A stretch of 64,000 nt of DNA from Shimia sp965227725 (GCF_965227725.1 NZ_CBDDGH010000004.1:1-64000), one strand, 5' to 3'; shown: positions 52,264-62,365, counted from the stretch's first letter. The notes: a model not told the origin generated them from the letters alone. Translations and numbers: made by a program.

Positions 52264-53373
52264 TCACAACCCCAGCGCTTCGCGCAGCGGCCCCATGCGG
52301 GAGCGGCTCACCGGCACCTTGCTGAGCGACTCCACCGTCTCAAAATACAGCGTGCCATTGTCCTTGTTGCGCTCAAAGCTGCTCACATGGCTCGGATTGA
52401 TCAGATAGCTGCGGTGCGCCCTTAAGAACCCGCTCGCCTCCAGCCGGTTGGCCGCCTCCGTGATGGACCAGGGGCAAAACAGCTTCTCCGCCCCAAGATA
52501 GAGCACCGTATAATGCCCCTCCGCCCGAATGGCCGCGACCTGCGTCGGGTCTGCAAAAAACGTCTGCCCCTCACGCTCAAACGGCACCCCCGCCGTGGCC
52601 GCCAAAGGCTGTGGCGTCGGCGCAGGCTCTGCGACGGGCTCTGGCGGTGCGGTCTCGGTGTCTTCTTGCGGGGCAATGAAGGTGATCCCGGTCAGCAGGA
52701 AAGCCCCGCAAATCAGAAACACTGCCAGCGTGACCCCCATGGCCAGCACCTGATTGTCGAGCGCCGGGCCAGCGACAGCGGCGGCCTCACTGGGCAGAAA
52801 CCCTGTGAGCAAGATCGCCACAAAATGCATGGAGAACACAGCAAAGCCAAAACACACGGTGCCCAGCACAATATTGCGCTGCGTGCGCGCATCATAGGCG
52901 ACCCAGATCGCCAGAATCGACAGCACCACAGAGGCCACGGTGGAGATCACCACATCCAGCACGCCATAAACTGGTCGGCACAGCTGCATCCCGGCCATGC
53001 CGACATAGTGCATCACCACAATGCCAAGGCCGACAATCACACCTGCCCCAAGGATCACCTGCGGCGAGCGTTCTCGGAAGTGCAGCAGCAACAGCGCCAG
53101 CCCGACCATCAGGATCGCCACCAGCGCAGAGATCAAGGTGATCAGCGCGTCATAGAAAAACAGGATCGGCAGCTGCAGCCCCAGCATGGCGACAAAATGC
53201 ATCGACCAGATGCCCCCGCCGAGCACCACCGCCGCCAGCGCCACCACAATCTTGCGCCGCGCATCGGGCAGCGCATTGGCCCCGCGTGTGAGGGACAACC
53301 CGGTGAACCCCGCCATCAGCGCCACCGCCAATGACGTCGCCACAAGCCAGGGGTTGTGCGAAAAATCCAACAC
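52264..53373 (-). CDS. MHYT-LytTR membrane regulator (CoxC/CoxH type)
   Basis: A 369-residue protein with an N-terminal MHYT sensor of about seven helices and a C-terminal LytTR DNA-binding domain (about 270-366, HYTVLYLGAEKLFCPWSITE, LRAHRSYLINP). The three MHYT motifs are SMHF (57-60), VMHY (120-123) and SMHF (181-184), whose Met and His are thought to bind copper and sense CO, O2 or NO. The same domain pair occurs in CoxC and CoxH of the Oligotropha CO dehydrogenase cluster, so a CO-linked role is inferred. It converges on the F420 operon. Confidence 0.9.
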   Translation of the reverse strand: MLDFSHNPWLVATSLAVALMAGFTGLSLTRGANALPDARRKIVVALAAVVLGGGIWSMHFVAMLGLQLPILFFYDALITLISALVAILMVGLALLLLHFRERSPQVILGAGVIVGLGIVVMHYVGMAGMQLCRPVYGVLDVVISTVASVVLSILAIWVAYDARTQRNIVLGTVCFGFAVFSMHFVAILLTGFLPSEAAAVAGPALDNQVLAMGVTLAVFLICGAFLLTGITFIAPQEDTETAPPEPVAEPAPTPQPLAATAGVPFEREGQTFFADPTQVAAIRAEGHYTVLYLGAEKLFCPWSITEAANRLEASGFLRAHRSYLINPSHVSSFERNKDNGTLYFETVESLSKVPVSRSRMGPLREALGL

Positions 53374-53590
53374 GCCTGTGACCCTCCCCCGATCGCTGCC
53401 GTTTTGGTTGCTGTGGCGACGCTAGCAAAGCCCCCGTTCAAAGGCAATTTTCTCCCGCACTTTTATGGCGTTAGAAGTGCCGCACCGGGCTTTTCTCCCA
53501 TGTCACAGATTTCCTGCGCGTTTTTGCGCCCTATTGCCCCGGCCCGCCGTTTCCGGCTAGGTCGGAAGCACCACAAAAGGCAGAGCGCAG

Positions 53591-54028
53591 ATGAGCAGCA
53601 CAATCTACATCCTCAACGGCCCCAACCTGAACCTTCTGGGCAAACGCGAGCCGGAGATTTACGGCCACGACACGCTGGCCGATGTTGAAACCTCCTGCGC
53701 CGCGGTCGGGGCCGCGCTTGGCTTGTCGGTGAAGCTGCTGCAATCCAATCACGAAGGCGAGCTGGTCGACTGGATCCATGAGGCCCGCGCGCAAGCGGCC
53801 GGGATCATCATCAACCCTGCCGCCTACAGCCATACGTCCGTAGCCATTCTGGATGCGCTCAACACCTTTGAAGGCCCGGTGCTGGAGGTGCATATCTCCA
53901 ACATTCACAAACGCGAGACCTTCCGGCATCACTCCTATGTCTCTGCCCGCGCCGAAGGTGTGATCGCAGGCTTTGGCGTGGAAGGCTACGCACTGGCCAT
54001 GCGCCGCATGGGCACACTGCTGGGTTAA
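53591..54028 (+). CDS. aroQ: 3-dehydroquinate dehydratase, type II
   Basis: A 145-residue shikimate-pathway enzyme. The type II signature ILNGPNLNLLGKREPEIYG holds the catalytic tyrosine, NPAAYSHTSVAI holds the asparagine, and HISNIHKRETFRHHSYVS holds the histidine region. Length is normal. The gene stands alone, divergent from the MHYT regulator. Confidence 0.96.
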   Translation: MSSTIYILNGPNLNLLGKREPEIYGHDTLADVETSCAAVGAALGLSVKLLQSNHEGELVDWIHEARAQAAGIIINPAAYSHTSVAILDALNTFEGPVLEVHISNIHKRETFRHHSYVSARAEGVIAGFGVEGYALAMRRMGTLLG

Positions 54029-54054
54029 TCCTTCCGACCGACCGCAGGGAGGTC

Positions 54055-54082
54055 TGCGCCTGCCTGCCCCCCGGCAGGCGCA
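54055..54082 (+). terminator. Possible hairpin terminator after aroQ
   Basis: TGCGCCTGCC (54055-54064) pairs with GGCAGGCGCA (54073-54082) over eight bases. There is no T run, so termination is uncertain; it may be only a stable hairpin between convergent aroQ and tex. Confidence 0.35.
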
Positions 54083-54186
54083 TCTGCAACGGCTCAACAG
54101 ATAGTGAGCCAAGTGGTTTGGGGAACCACAGCGCAGCCTTTCACGCTGCAAAAGCGCCTACCCAGGCAGGCGCCGCCCTCCCCTCA

Positions 54187-56547
54187 TCACTTCTTGCGCA
54201 TCGCATCCATCAACGCAGCGCCCAATGCGCCATTGCCGCTGTCTTGCTGCTTGGGCTTGGCACTGTAGTTGCCTCCGCCGCCACCGCCGCGCGGCCCTTT
54301 CCCACGCGGCCCGCCAGCAGGCCCACCACGTCCTTTGCCGCCAAAGCCCGCGCGTGCGTTGCGGTCTTCTTTGGCCGATGCCCCGCCATCCTTGCGCATG
54401 GAAAGCCCGATGCGTTTGCGCGGCACATCCACCTCGGTCACGGTGACCTTCACCACATCGCCAGCCTTCACCACCTCATGCGGGTCTTTCACAAAGCGAT
54501 CCGCCAGCTGGCTCACATGCACCAAACCATCCTGATGCACGCCCACATCCACAAAGGCCCCAAAGGCCGCCACATTGGTCACTGTGCCTTCGAGCACCAT
54601 GCCAGGCTTGAGGTCTGAAATCTCTTCCACCCCATCGGCAAAGGTCGCGGTCTTGAACGTCGGGCGCGGGTCACGCCCCGGCTTTTCCAGCTCGCTCAGA
54701 ATATCGCGCACGGTTGGCAGACCAAACTTCTCGGAAACAAACTCCTCCGCCCGCAGCCGCTTCAGCGCCGCACCATCGCCCATAAGGCTGCGCACGTCCC
54801 GACCACAGGCCGAAACAATTTTGCGTGCCACATCATAGGCTTCCGGGTGCACCGCGCTGGCGTCTAGCGGCTCATCTCCTTCGGTGATCCGCAAGAACCC
54901 CGCGCATTGTTCAAAGGCCACCGGCCCCAAGCGCGCCACCTTCAACAGCTCCTTGCGCGAGCCAAAGGCGCCGTTTTCGTCCCGATGCGCCACAATCGCT
55001 TCTGCCAGACCGGGCCCAAGACCGGAGACATGCGCCAAGAGCGGTGCGGAGGCCATGTTCAGGTCCACACCGACCGCGTTCACCGCGTCTTCTACAACAG
55101 CTTCCAGCGACTTGCCCAAACGGTGCTGATCCACATCGTGCTGATACTGGCCAACCCCGATGGATTTCGGCTCGATCTTTACGAGCTCCGCCAACGGATC
55201 CTGCAAACGCCGCGCAATCGACACCGCGCCGCGCAAAGACACATCCAGCCCCGGGAACTCCCGCGCCGCCAGCTCGCTTGCGGAGTAAACCGAGGCCCCC
55301 GCCTCGCTCACCACCACTTTGGTCGGCGCTTTCACACCTTTGGGCAAATGCTTCAGCACCTCACCCACCAGCTTCTCGCTCTCCCGGCTCGCGGTGCCAT
55401 TGCCAATCGCGACCAGCTCAACGCCATGTTTGGCAATCAGCGCCATCAAGGTCGCCTCTGCACCGCGCACATCATTCTTCGGCTGGAAGGGATAAATCGT
55501 GGCCGTATCCAACAGCTTGCCGGTGGCATCCACCACCGCCACTTTACAGCCCGTCCGAATGCCCGGGTCCAGACCCAGCGTCGCCTTTGCCCCCGCAGGA
55601 GCTGCCAGCAAAAGGTCTTTCAAGTTGCGCGCAAATACCTGAATGGCCTCTTCCTGTGCCCGCGCGCGCAGCTCGCCCATCAGATCCACAGTCATCGTCA
55701 GGCTCAGCTTCACCCGCCAGGTCCAGCCCGCCACTTTGCGCAGCCACAGATCACCGGGCGCCTCGCTGCGGGTGTCGAGGTAGCTCGCCACCATCATCTC
55801 CGCGCGCTCCTTGCCGCCCTCGGGATCAGGGCCAATGTCCAGCGAGATCACGCCTTCCTTGGAGGCGCGCATCATCGCCAGCGCACGGTGGCTTGGCACT
55901 TTGGACCACGGCTCGGAATGCTCAAAATAATCCGAAAACTTCGCGCCTGCCTGTTCCTGACCGGAAATCACCTTGGCCGCCACAATCGCCTCTTTCTGCA
56001 AGAAGCTGCGCAGCTCGCCCAAAAGCGTGGCATTCTCTGTCAGCCCTTCAGCGACAATATCGCGCGCGCCATCCAGCGCCGCTTTCACATCGGCCACGTT
56101 TTCGGTGACATAGCCCGCCGCCAGCGCCTCAGGGTCCGCCGTGCGATCCGCCAAAATCGCCTCTGCAAGCGGGGCCAGCCCGTTTTCCCGCGCAATCATC
56201 GCCTTGGTGCGGCGTTTGGGTTTGCAAGGCAGGTAAATATCTTCCAGCGCGGCTTTGGTCTCCGCCCCCACAATGGCTTTGGCCAGCGCATCGGTCATCT
56301 TGCCCTGCTCGGTGATCGAGGCGGCCACGGTCTCGCGCCGCGCTTCCAGCTCCCGCAGATAAGCCAGCCGATCCGCCAAGGTCCGCAGCTGGCTGTCATC
56401 CAGCCCACCTGTCACCTCTTTGCGGTACCGCGCCACAAACGGCACCGTCGCGCCCTCATCCAGAAGCTTCACAGCCGCTCCAACCTGATCCGGTTTGGCG
56501 GCAATCTCGCCAGCAATGGTGCGGAAAATGCGCGTGCTCGTATCCAA
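54187..56547 (-). CDS. tex: Tex family RNA-binding transcription accessory protein
   Basis: A 786-residue Tex protein. It has the N-terminal Tex domain (PFVARYRKEVTGGLDDSQLR), a YqgF-like nuclease domain (LGLDPGIRTGCKVAVVDATG), helix-hairpin-helix repeats (YQHDVDQHRLGKSLE, VSGLGPGLAEAIVAHR), and a C-terminal S1 domain (GMVLEGTVTNVAAFGAFVDV), followed by a Gly/Arg-rich tail. I prefer the TTG at 56547 (AGGAGA six bases before); an ATG at 56568 would add seven residues. Tex is broadly conserved with an incompletely defined role in transcription. Confidence 0.93.
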   Translation of the reverse strand: MDTSTRIFRTIAGEIAAKPDQVGAAVKLLDEGATVPFVARYRKEVTGGLDDSQLRTLADRLAYLRELEARRETVAASITEQGKMTDALAKAIVGAETKAALEDIYLPCKPKRRTKAMIARENGLAPLAEAILADRTADPEALAAGYVTENVADVKAALDGARDIVAEGLTENATLLGELRSFLQKEAIVAAKVISGQEQAGAKFSDYFEHSEPWSKVPSHRALAMMRASKEGVISLDIGPDPEGGKERAEMMVASYLDTRSEAPGDLWLRKVAGWTWRVKLSLTMTVDLMGELRARAQEEAIQVFARNLKDLLLAAPAGAKATLGLDPGIRTGCKVAVVDATGKLLDTATIYPFQPKNDVRGAEATLMALIAKHGVELVAIGNGTASRESEKLVGEVLKHLPKGVKAPTKVVVSEAGASVYSASELAAREFPGLDVSLRGAVSIARRLQDPLAELVKIEPKSIGVGQYQHDVDQHRLGKSLEAVVEDAVNAVGVDLNMASAPLLAHVSGLGPGLAEAIVAHRDENGAFGSRKELLKVARLGPVAFEQCAGFLRITEGDEPLDASAVHPEAYDVARKIVSACGRDVRSLMGDGAALKRLRAEEFVSEKFGLPTVRDILSELEKPGRDPRPTFKTATFADGVEEISDLKPGMVLEGTVTNVAAFGAFVDVGVHQDGLVHVSQLADRFVKDPHEVVKAGDVVKVTVTEVDVPRKRIGLSMRKDGGASAKEDRNARAGFGGKGRGGPAGGPRGKGPRGGGGGGNYSAKPKQQDSGNGALGAALMDAMRKK

Positions 56548-56825
56548 GGGGGCTCTCCTGAAAATCATTGGAGCACCCTTCTTAGCATTGCCTGCCGTGG
56601 GGCCAAGAGCGGAACGCCCCGCTCAGAGAAATACCGCCGAAAGAGCGTCACAACCCAGGGACGCGCCTGACCCTGGGTGGGCGCAGCATACCTCTGAAAT
56701 GCCAGTTTATGGGGCCACCAACTCCAAGGAGAAGATTGGTCGCATCGCCGCAAATGCGCCCTCCCATGGGGAGGGTCGGGCGCGGCCCGGCGGGCTACGC
56801 CCTTATTTCCGGGCCAAGACGGGCC

Positions 56826-57524
56826 TTACCCGTCAAGCTCCAGCGTCTGCAAAAGCGCCTTCATGGTCGCGCGCTCTTCATCCGTCATGGCCGCCTTGCG
56901 GCTTTTAAACAGCGTTGCCTGCGACTTCAGCACCAAGGCATCAGACAGGATTTTCAGGTGGTTGGCCCGCAGCGTATCGCCTGTCGAGGTGATATCCGCC
57001 ACGCCTTCCGCCGTCATATTCTTGATCGTGCCTTCGGTCGCGCCTTGGCTGTCCACCAGCTGATAATCCGCCACACCATTGTCGCGCAGGAATTCCCGCA
57101 CCAGACGGTGATATTTGGTGGCAATCCGCATCCGGAACCCATGGGTCTCCCGGAACGCCGAGGCCGCCGCATCCAGATCATCCAGCGTGTCCACATCGGC
57201 CCAACAGCCCGGCACGGCAATGATCAGATCCGCATGGCCAAAGCCCAAAAGCGCCAGCTCCGCAACCTGCTGCTCCCACTGACCAAGCTTTTCGCGCACA
57301 AGATCGGTGCCCGTGACGCCAAGGTGAATGCGCCCTGCCGCCAGCTCACGCGGGATTTCCCCTGCCGACAGCAGCACCAGCTCCACGCCCTCAACGCCTT
57401 CAACGGCCCCTGCATATTCACGATCTGATCCCGTCCGGCTCAGCTGCACGCCGCGCGCGCCAAACCAGTCAAAGGTCTTCTCCATCAACCGCCCTTTGGA
57501 GGGCACACCCAGCTTGATGCTCAT
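56826..57524 (-). CDS. hisG: ATP phosphoribosyltransferase, short catalytic subunit
   Basis: A 232-residue short-form HisG, first enzyme of histidine synthesis. It lacks the C-terminal regulatory domain of long HisG and depends on HisZ, which is encoded just upstream. Segments MSIKLGVPSKGRLMEKTFDW, GVTGTDLVREKL, IATKYHRLVREFL and GVADITSTGDTLRANHLKIL are typical. The start overlaps the hisZ stop by four bases. Confidence 0.95.
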   Translation of the reverse strand: MSIKLGVPSKGRLMEKTFDWFGARGVQLSRTGSDREYAGAVEGVEGVELVLLSAGEIPRELAAGRIHLGVTGTDLVREKLGQWEQQVAELALLGFGHADLIIAVPGCWADVDTLDDLDAAASAFRETHGFRMRIATKYHRLVREFLRDNGVADYQLVDSQGATEGTIKNMTAEGVADITSTGDTLRANHLKILSDALVLKSQATLFKSRKAAMTDEERATMKALLQTLELDG

Positions 57525-58606
57525 GCCGCGTCCTCCAGATCGACCAACACGCCGGGGCGGATCACACCACCCACAGCGGGAATTTCCCGTCCCTGACCAA
57601 GCACTTGGGTCAGCGCATCATAACGCCCGCCCGTGGCCACCGCAGGCAGATCCGCCCGATCCGGCACATAAAAGCCAAAGACAAACCCGTCGTAATATTC
57701 CATCGAGGTGCGGCCATAGCTGGCCTCAAACTCAAGGCTTTCCACGTCCACACCGCGCGCATCCAGCGCTTCCATACGCTCGCGCAACCGGCGCGCGGCT
57801 CCGCTGATCGCGGGCATGTCCACCGCCAGGTCGCGGATATGCTCAAGCGCATTGGGCAGCGTCTCGCGCACATTCAGCAGCGCTTCGATCAGCTCCACCT
57901 GCAAAGGCGAGATCGGCGCCGCCGCCGCATCCTCGCGCAGCGCCTCAATCCGCGCCGCCACCTCAGTTTGCGACCGCAAGCCAATATCGGTGAAGCCATG
58001 CGCCATCGGATCATCCGCCGCCAAAAGCGCCGCCCGACTTGCAGGCACCTCGCTGCGCCCGGCAAACCGATCCAGCAACGCCTTAAACCGCCGGGGCCGC
58101 CAGATGTGGCGCGCCAGCGCGCGTTTGCGCCGCTCGGTGGTTTCCAGCCCGGCCACTGCTGCAGCCAGAATGCCGATGTCACCCGTCGCGGCCCGCAGTT
58201 CCACGCCTTTCAGCGCGTCCTGCATCACCGCAAACACCTCAGCGTCACTCGCCGCAGGGTTCTCGCGGTCAAACACCTCATAGCCGACCTGCATATATTC
58301 ATTGGCGCGCGCAGGATCATCCTCCTGCCGCCGGAACACCTCACCCGCGTAAGTGTAACGCGCCGGTTCCGCCCCATGGGCCATATGCATCTGAACGACA
58401 GGCACCGTGAAATCAGGGCGCAGCATCTGTTCCCCGCGCAGCGCATCAGAGGTCACATAGGCGCGCCCGCGAATGTCTTCGCCATACAGGTCCAGAAGCG
58501 CGTCCGCAGGCAGCAGAATCGGCGTTTCCACCGGCACCGCACCCGCCGCTTCAAAGCCAGCAGCCAGCGCTGCCGCCCGCGCGCGGATTTTGGATTTTTG
58601 TGCCAT
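57521..58606 (-). CDS. hisZ: ATP phosphoribosyltransferase regulatory subunit
   Basis: A 361-residue HisZ, a histidyl-tRNA synthetase paralogue that activates short HisG and senses histidine. It keeps the class II fold segments (LRGEQMLRPDFTVPVVQMHM, RQEDDPARANEYMQVGYEVF, YGRTSMEYYDGFVFGFYVP) but is shorter than HisS and lacks the anticodon-binding domain. It shares a base with hisS and overlaps hisG, giving hisS-hisZ-hisG. Confidence 0.95.
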   Translation of the reverse strand: MAQKSKIRARAAALAAGFEAAGAVPVETPILLPADALLDLYGEDIRGRAYVTSDALRGEQMLRPDFTVPVVQMHMAHGAEPARYTYAGEVFRRQEDDPARANEYMQVGYEVFDRENPAASDAEVFAVMQDALKGVELRAATGDIGILAAAVAGLETTERRKRALARHIWRPRRFKALLDRFAGRSEVPASRAALLAADDPMAHGFTDIGLRSQTEVAARIEALREDAAAAPISPLQVELIEALLNVRETLPNALEHIRDLAVDMPAISGAARRLRERMEALDARGVDVESLEFEASYGRTSMEYYDGFVFGFYVPDRADLPAVATGGRYDALTQVLGQGREIPAVGGVIRPGVLVDLEDAA

Positions 58607-60108
58607 CAGCCCGCCTGCTCTTCGCTCTGAGACGCCAGAATCTCGCGCACCTTCGCCACCAGATCACCGCGTGGCACCTCAAACTGGCTCGGGCGTTCTT
58701 TCCACTCTTCCAATGTGGCGCTCTCGGCAATTTTTGCACCCAAGATCAGGTCTTTGAGCTGCACCACACCGTTGGCTTTCTCGTCACCACCTTCGATCAC
58801 CGCCACAGGGCTGTTGCGCTTATCCGCGTATTTCAGCTGGTTGCCGAAGTTCTTCGGATTACCAAGATAAACCTCGGCGCGAATGCCAGCATTGCGCAGC
58901 TCCGCCACCATCGCCTGATAATCCGACATCCGGTCGCGATCCATCACGGTCACCACCACAGGCCCCGTGGCCACGCCACCAATACGACCTTTCTCGCGCA
59001 GCGCCGCCAGCAGGCGATCCACCCCGATCGACACCCCAACCGCAGGCACTTCTTGGCCAGTGAAGCGCTTCACCAAGCCATCATAACGACCACCGCCGGA
59101 CACAGAGCCAAACTGCCGCTTGCGGCCCTTCTCATCGAGAATTTCAAAGGTCAGCTCCGCCTCAAACACCGGCCCGGTGTAATAGCCAAGGCCACGCACA
59201 ATGGAGGGGTCGATCTCAATCCGGTCGCTGCCATAGCCCCCAGCGGCCAGCAGCTCGCCAATCTGCTCCAGCTCGGCAATGCCCTCAGCACCCACTTTGG
59301 AAGCGCCAACCGCACCGCGCAGATTGTCAAAGGTCTTGGCCACATCGTCGGCTTTAGAGGTCAGGAAGGCAATCACCGGCTCGATCTGATCGTCAGACAG
59401 GCCCACACCGTCGATGTAAGCACCAGAGGCATCCAGACGGCCTTTGCCCAGCAATTCGCGCACGCCGCTCTCGCCCACCTTGTCGAACTTGTCGATGGTG
59501 CGCAGCACGTTGTCGCGTGCCGCCTGATCGTCACCAAGACCCATCACTTCAAGCACACCGTTCATGACCTTGCGGTTGTTCACCCGCACAAGGAAATCCC
59601 CGCGCGGAATGCCCACGGTCTCCAGCGTGTCAGACAGCATCGCGCAGATTTCCGCATCCGCCGCCATGCTCGCCGTGCCTACAGTGTCTGCATCACATTG
59701 ATAAAACTGACGATAGCGCCCCGGTCCGGGCTTTTCATTGCGCCACACCGGCCCCATCGCATAACGCCGATAAGGGTTGGGCAGATCATTGCGGTGCTGC
59801 GCATAGACTCGTGCCAAAGGCGCGGTCAGATCATAGCGCAGGGCCATCCAGTCACCCTGATCTTTCTCGTCAAATTCCTGCCAGGCAAACACGCCTTCAT
59901 TGGGGCGATCAACATCCGGAAGGAACTTGCCCAGCGCCTCAACAGTTTCCACCGCGCTGCTCTCAAGCGCCTCAAAACCATAGCGATGATAGACCCCGGC
60001 GATCTGATGCAGCATCTCGGTGCGCTCGGTCACCTCCACACCAAAATAGTCGCGGAACCCCTTTGGCGTGACTGCCTTGGGGCGGGGGGCTTTCTTCTGC
60101 TTGGCCAT
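58606..60108 (-). CDS. hisS: Histidine--tRNA ligase
   Basis: A 500-residue class II histidyl-tRNA synthetase. It contains motif 2 (YRRYAMGPVWRNEKPGPGRY), the histidine A box (IVRGLGYYTGPVFEAEL), GGRYDGLVKRF, and a C-terminal anticodon domain with AVIEGGDEKANGVVQLKDL. The ATG at 60108 has AGGGA eight bases before it; the ATG two codons upstream (60114) is less well spaced. The arrangement with hisZ and hisG is typical of alphaproteobacteria. Confidence 0.95.
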   Translation of the reverse strand: MAKQKKAPRPKAVTPKGFRDYFGVEVTERTEMLHQIAGVYHRYGFEALESSAVETVEALGKFLPDVDRPNEGVFAWQEFDEKDQGDWMALRYDLTAPLARVYAQHRNDLPNPYRRYAMGPVWRNEKPGPGRYRQFYQCDADTVGTASMAADAEICAMLSDTLETVGIPRGDFLVRVNNRKVMNGVLEVMGLGDDQAARDNVLRTIDKFDKVGESGVRELLGKGRLDASGAYIDGVGLSDDQIEPVIAFLTSKADDVAKTFDNLRGAVGASKVGAEGIAELEQIGELLAAGGYGSDRIEIDPSIVRGLGYYTGPVFEAELTFEILDEKGRKRQFGSVSGGGRYDGLVKRFTGQEVPAVGVSIGVDRLLAALREKGRIGGVATGPVVVTVMDRDRMSDYQAMVAELRNAGIRAEVYLGNPKNFGNQLKYADKRNSPVAVIEGGDEKANGVVQLKDLILGAKIAESATLEEWKERPSQFEVPRGDLVAKVREILASQSEEQAG

Positions 60109-60307
60109 ATCCATGGTCCCTGAGTGAAATTACGTCGCCTGTGCCTTTACAGAATGCCCCGCAGAGGAGCAAGGAAAGGCTTTATGACAGCGCCCGGCCC
60201 TTACGGCACCCGGCCCCAAATCTGCCCCCGCAATCAAAGCCAGATTCACCGAATCTAAGGACACTTGCACAAAAATGTTCCGACATGCGTATTTGTCAGG
60301 CCTTTCG

Positions 60308-62365
60308 ATGACCGACCTCACTTTGCCGTCCTTGGCACCGGAAAAAACCAAGACGCTGCTTTGGTCCATCGCAATTGCTCTTGGCACTGCGCTGATCTTC
60401 TTTGCCGTGCTGCGGGTTGAGGAAAACCACATCAGCAAGCATGAGCGTTTGCAGCTCGTGGAAATGACCGACAGTTTTGTGGCCGTGTTTTCCGATGCGC
60501 GCGGCGAGGACTCCCCTATTCCGGCGCATTTCCGGCGCCTTGGCATCGAGCATTTTTCCAGCACAGGACAAGTCGAGCGCGACGGGCGCGCCAACACGCA
60601 GATGCGCATGCCGGGCCTGCCCGGTCTGGAACTTGGCACCAGCGAAGATGATCCCCGCCTGTCCGAGGTCATCGCCGGATTTTCAGGCCAATCAAACCAC
60701 GCGCCGGTGCACGAACAGCATTGGGAGAATGGCCGGCTCATCAGCCGCACCCTGGTGCCATCGATTGCGGAAAAAGAAACCTGTGTGAGCTGCCACAACA
60801 CATTGCTTGGCGAAGAGGTGTTTCAACTGGGCGACGCGATGGGCGCCTATGTTGTTGAGCGCGACATGACCGCCAACGCGCTGGCAGATGCCAAATATGC
60901 CGCCGTCTGGTTCTTTGGCTCTCTGGCCGTCTTCTGGCTCATCGGCTTTCGCGAACACGCCCGCAACCTCCATGTGCTGCAGCTGAAATCGCAGGTCAAA
61001 ATCGAGGAAATGAAAAACGCGGCAGACGCCAAGGAAAAGTTCCTGCTGTCCCATGATCCGCTGACCGGCCTGCCCAACCGCAAGCTCTTCAACGAGCATT
61101 TGCGCGAGAGCTTTGATCTGCCCGAACGCAACACCCTGACCGCGGCGCTGGTGGATCTGGATGACTTCAAACTGGTGAACGACACCATGGGCCACGCCGC
61201 CGGTGATGCCCTGTTGGTTGAGGTCGCCCAGCGCCTGAAAGCAGCCACCCGCGATGTGGATGCGATGGTCGCGCGCTTGGGCGGCGATGAATTTGCCCTG
61301 ATCTGGAACGCCCGCAACGCCTTCAGCCTTGGCGCGGCAGTGGCCCCGCGTATGCTCGCGCAGGTCACCCGTCCGATGGAATTTGAGAACTGGTCCATCA
61401 CCCCGAAATGCTCCATTGGTCTGGCCTGCGCCGATCAGGGCATGGGGCAAACGCCAAGCGAATTGCTCAAGGCCGCAGACGCCGCGCTCTATTCGGCCAA
61501 AGGGCTCGGCAAAAACACCTATCAGGAATACGACAAGGTCATCGACGCCTGTATGCAGCGGCAGAAGACCATCGCCGCCCGCCTGCCTGACGCGATCCGC
61601 AATGGCGACATCCGTGTCGCGCTGCAGCCGCAGGTCAATCTGAGCAACCGGCAATTCCGCGGATTTGAAGCGCTGGCGCGCTGGCGTCTGGACGGCGAAG
61701 ACATCTCACCCGACGAGTTCATCACCATCGCCGAAAGCTCCGGCGTGGTGAAAGACCTCGATCTCTATGTGCTCAAAAAAGCCGCCCGCTTTGCCAGAAC
61801 GCTGAGCGCGGATATGGGCATGCCGGTGCCCATTTCTGTCAATGTTTCCGCCAAAAGCTTCCGCAGCCTGTCCCTTGCCGAGGACATTCAGGACATTCTC
61901 TGGACCACGGGGTTTGATCCCGAACTTCTGACACTGGAAGTGACCGAAACCGCCGCAATGGAAAAGATGGAGGCGGTTCAGGCCACAATGGGCGCTCTGC
62001 GCAAACAGGGCGTGCGCAGCGCGCTGGATGATTTTGGCACCGGCTATTCCTCACTCGCCTACCTGCTGCGCATGGAATTTGACGAGATCAAGATTGACCG
62101 GGAATTTGTGCGCGACATTCACGCGGGCAATGACAACCACATTCTGGTCCGTCACCTCGCCGATATGCTGTGCCAGCTCGACATTGATCTGGTGGTGGAA
62201 GGCATCGAAACCGAAGAGCAGATCGCGCTGCTGCACGGGGTCGGCAACCGCGTGGGTCAGGGCTATCTCTTCTCCCGTCCGCTGGAGCTGGAGGATGTGG
62301 AGGGCTATCTGCGCACCGCGCTCAACCTGCCGGACGGCGCAGCACAGACCGGCACCAAGGGCTAA
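60308..62365 (+). CDS. Haem-c-motif sensor GGDEF-EAL c-di-GMP protein
   Basis: A 685-residue membrane protein. An N-terminal helix (17-35) and a second at about 196-214 enclose a periplasmic domain holding CVSCH at 159-163, a c-type haem attachment motif as in Tll0287/DUF3365-like sensors. Then come a GGDEF domain with intact GGDEF (325-329) and an EAL domain with EALARW (from 454), DDFGTGYSSLAYLL and EGIETEEQ, so both cyclase and phosphodiesterase could be active. The ATG at 60308 (CAGG upstream) is preferred to 60275. Confidence 0.9.
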   Translation: MTDLTLPSLAPEKTKTLLWSIAIALGTALIFFAVLRVEENHISKHERLQLVEMTDSFVAVFSDARGEDSPIPAHFRRLGIEHFSSTGQVERDGRANTQMRMPGLPGLELGTSEDDPRLSEVIAGFSGQSNHAPVHEQHWENGRLISRTLVPSIAEKETCVSCHNTLLGEEVFQLGDAMGAYVVERDMTANALADAKYAAVWFFGSLAVFWLIGFREHARNLHVLQLKSQVKIEEMKNAADAKEKFLLSHDPLTGLPNRKLFNEHLRESFDLPERNTLTAALVDLDDFKLVNDTMGHAAGDALLVEVAQRLKAATRDVDAMVARLGGDEFALIWNARNAFSLGAAVAPRMLAQVTRPMEFENWSITPKCSIGLACADQGMGQTPSELLKAADAALYSAKGLGKNTYQEYDKVIDACMQRQKTIAARLPDAIRNGDIRVALQPQVNLSNRQFRGFEALARWRLDGEDISPDEFITIAESSGVVKDLDLYVLKKAARFARTLSADMGMPVPISVNVSAKSFRSLSLAEDIQDILWTTGFDPELLTLEVTETAAMEKMEAVQATMGALRKQGVRSALDDFGTGYSSLAYLLRMEFDEIKIDREFVRDIHAGNDNHILVRHLADMLCQLDIDLVVEGIETEEQIALLHGVGNRVGQGYLFSRPLELEDVEGYLRTALNLPDGAAQTGTKG

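Noticed and set aside
56759..56775. CCCTCCC/GGGAGGG hairpin between hisG and tex
   Set aside because: A short three-base loop and no T tract on either strand; not called as a terminator.
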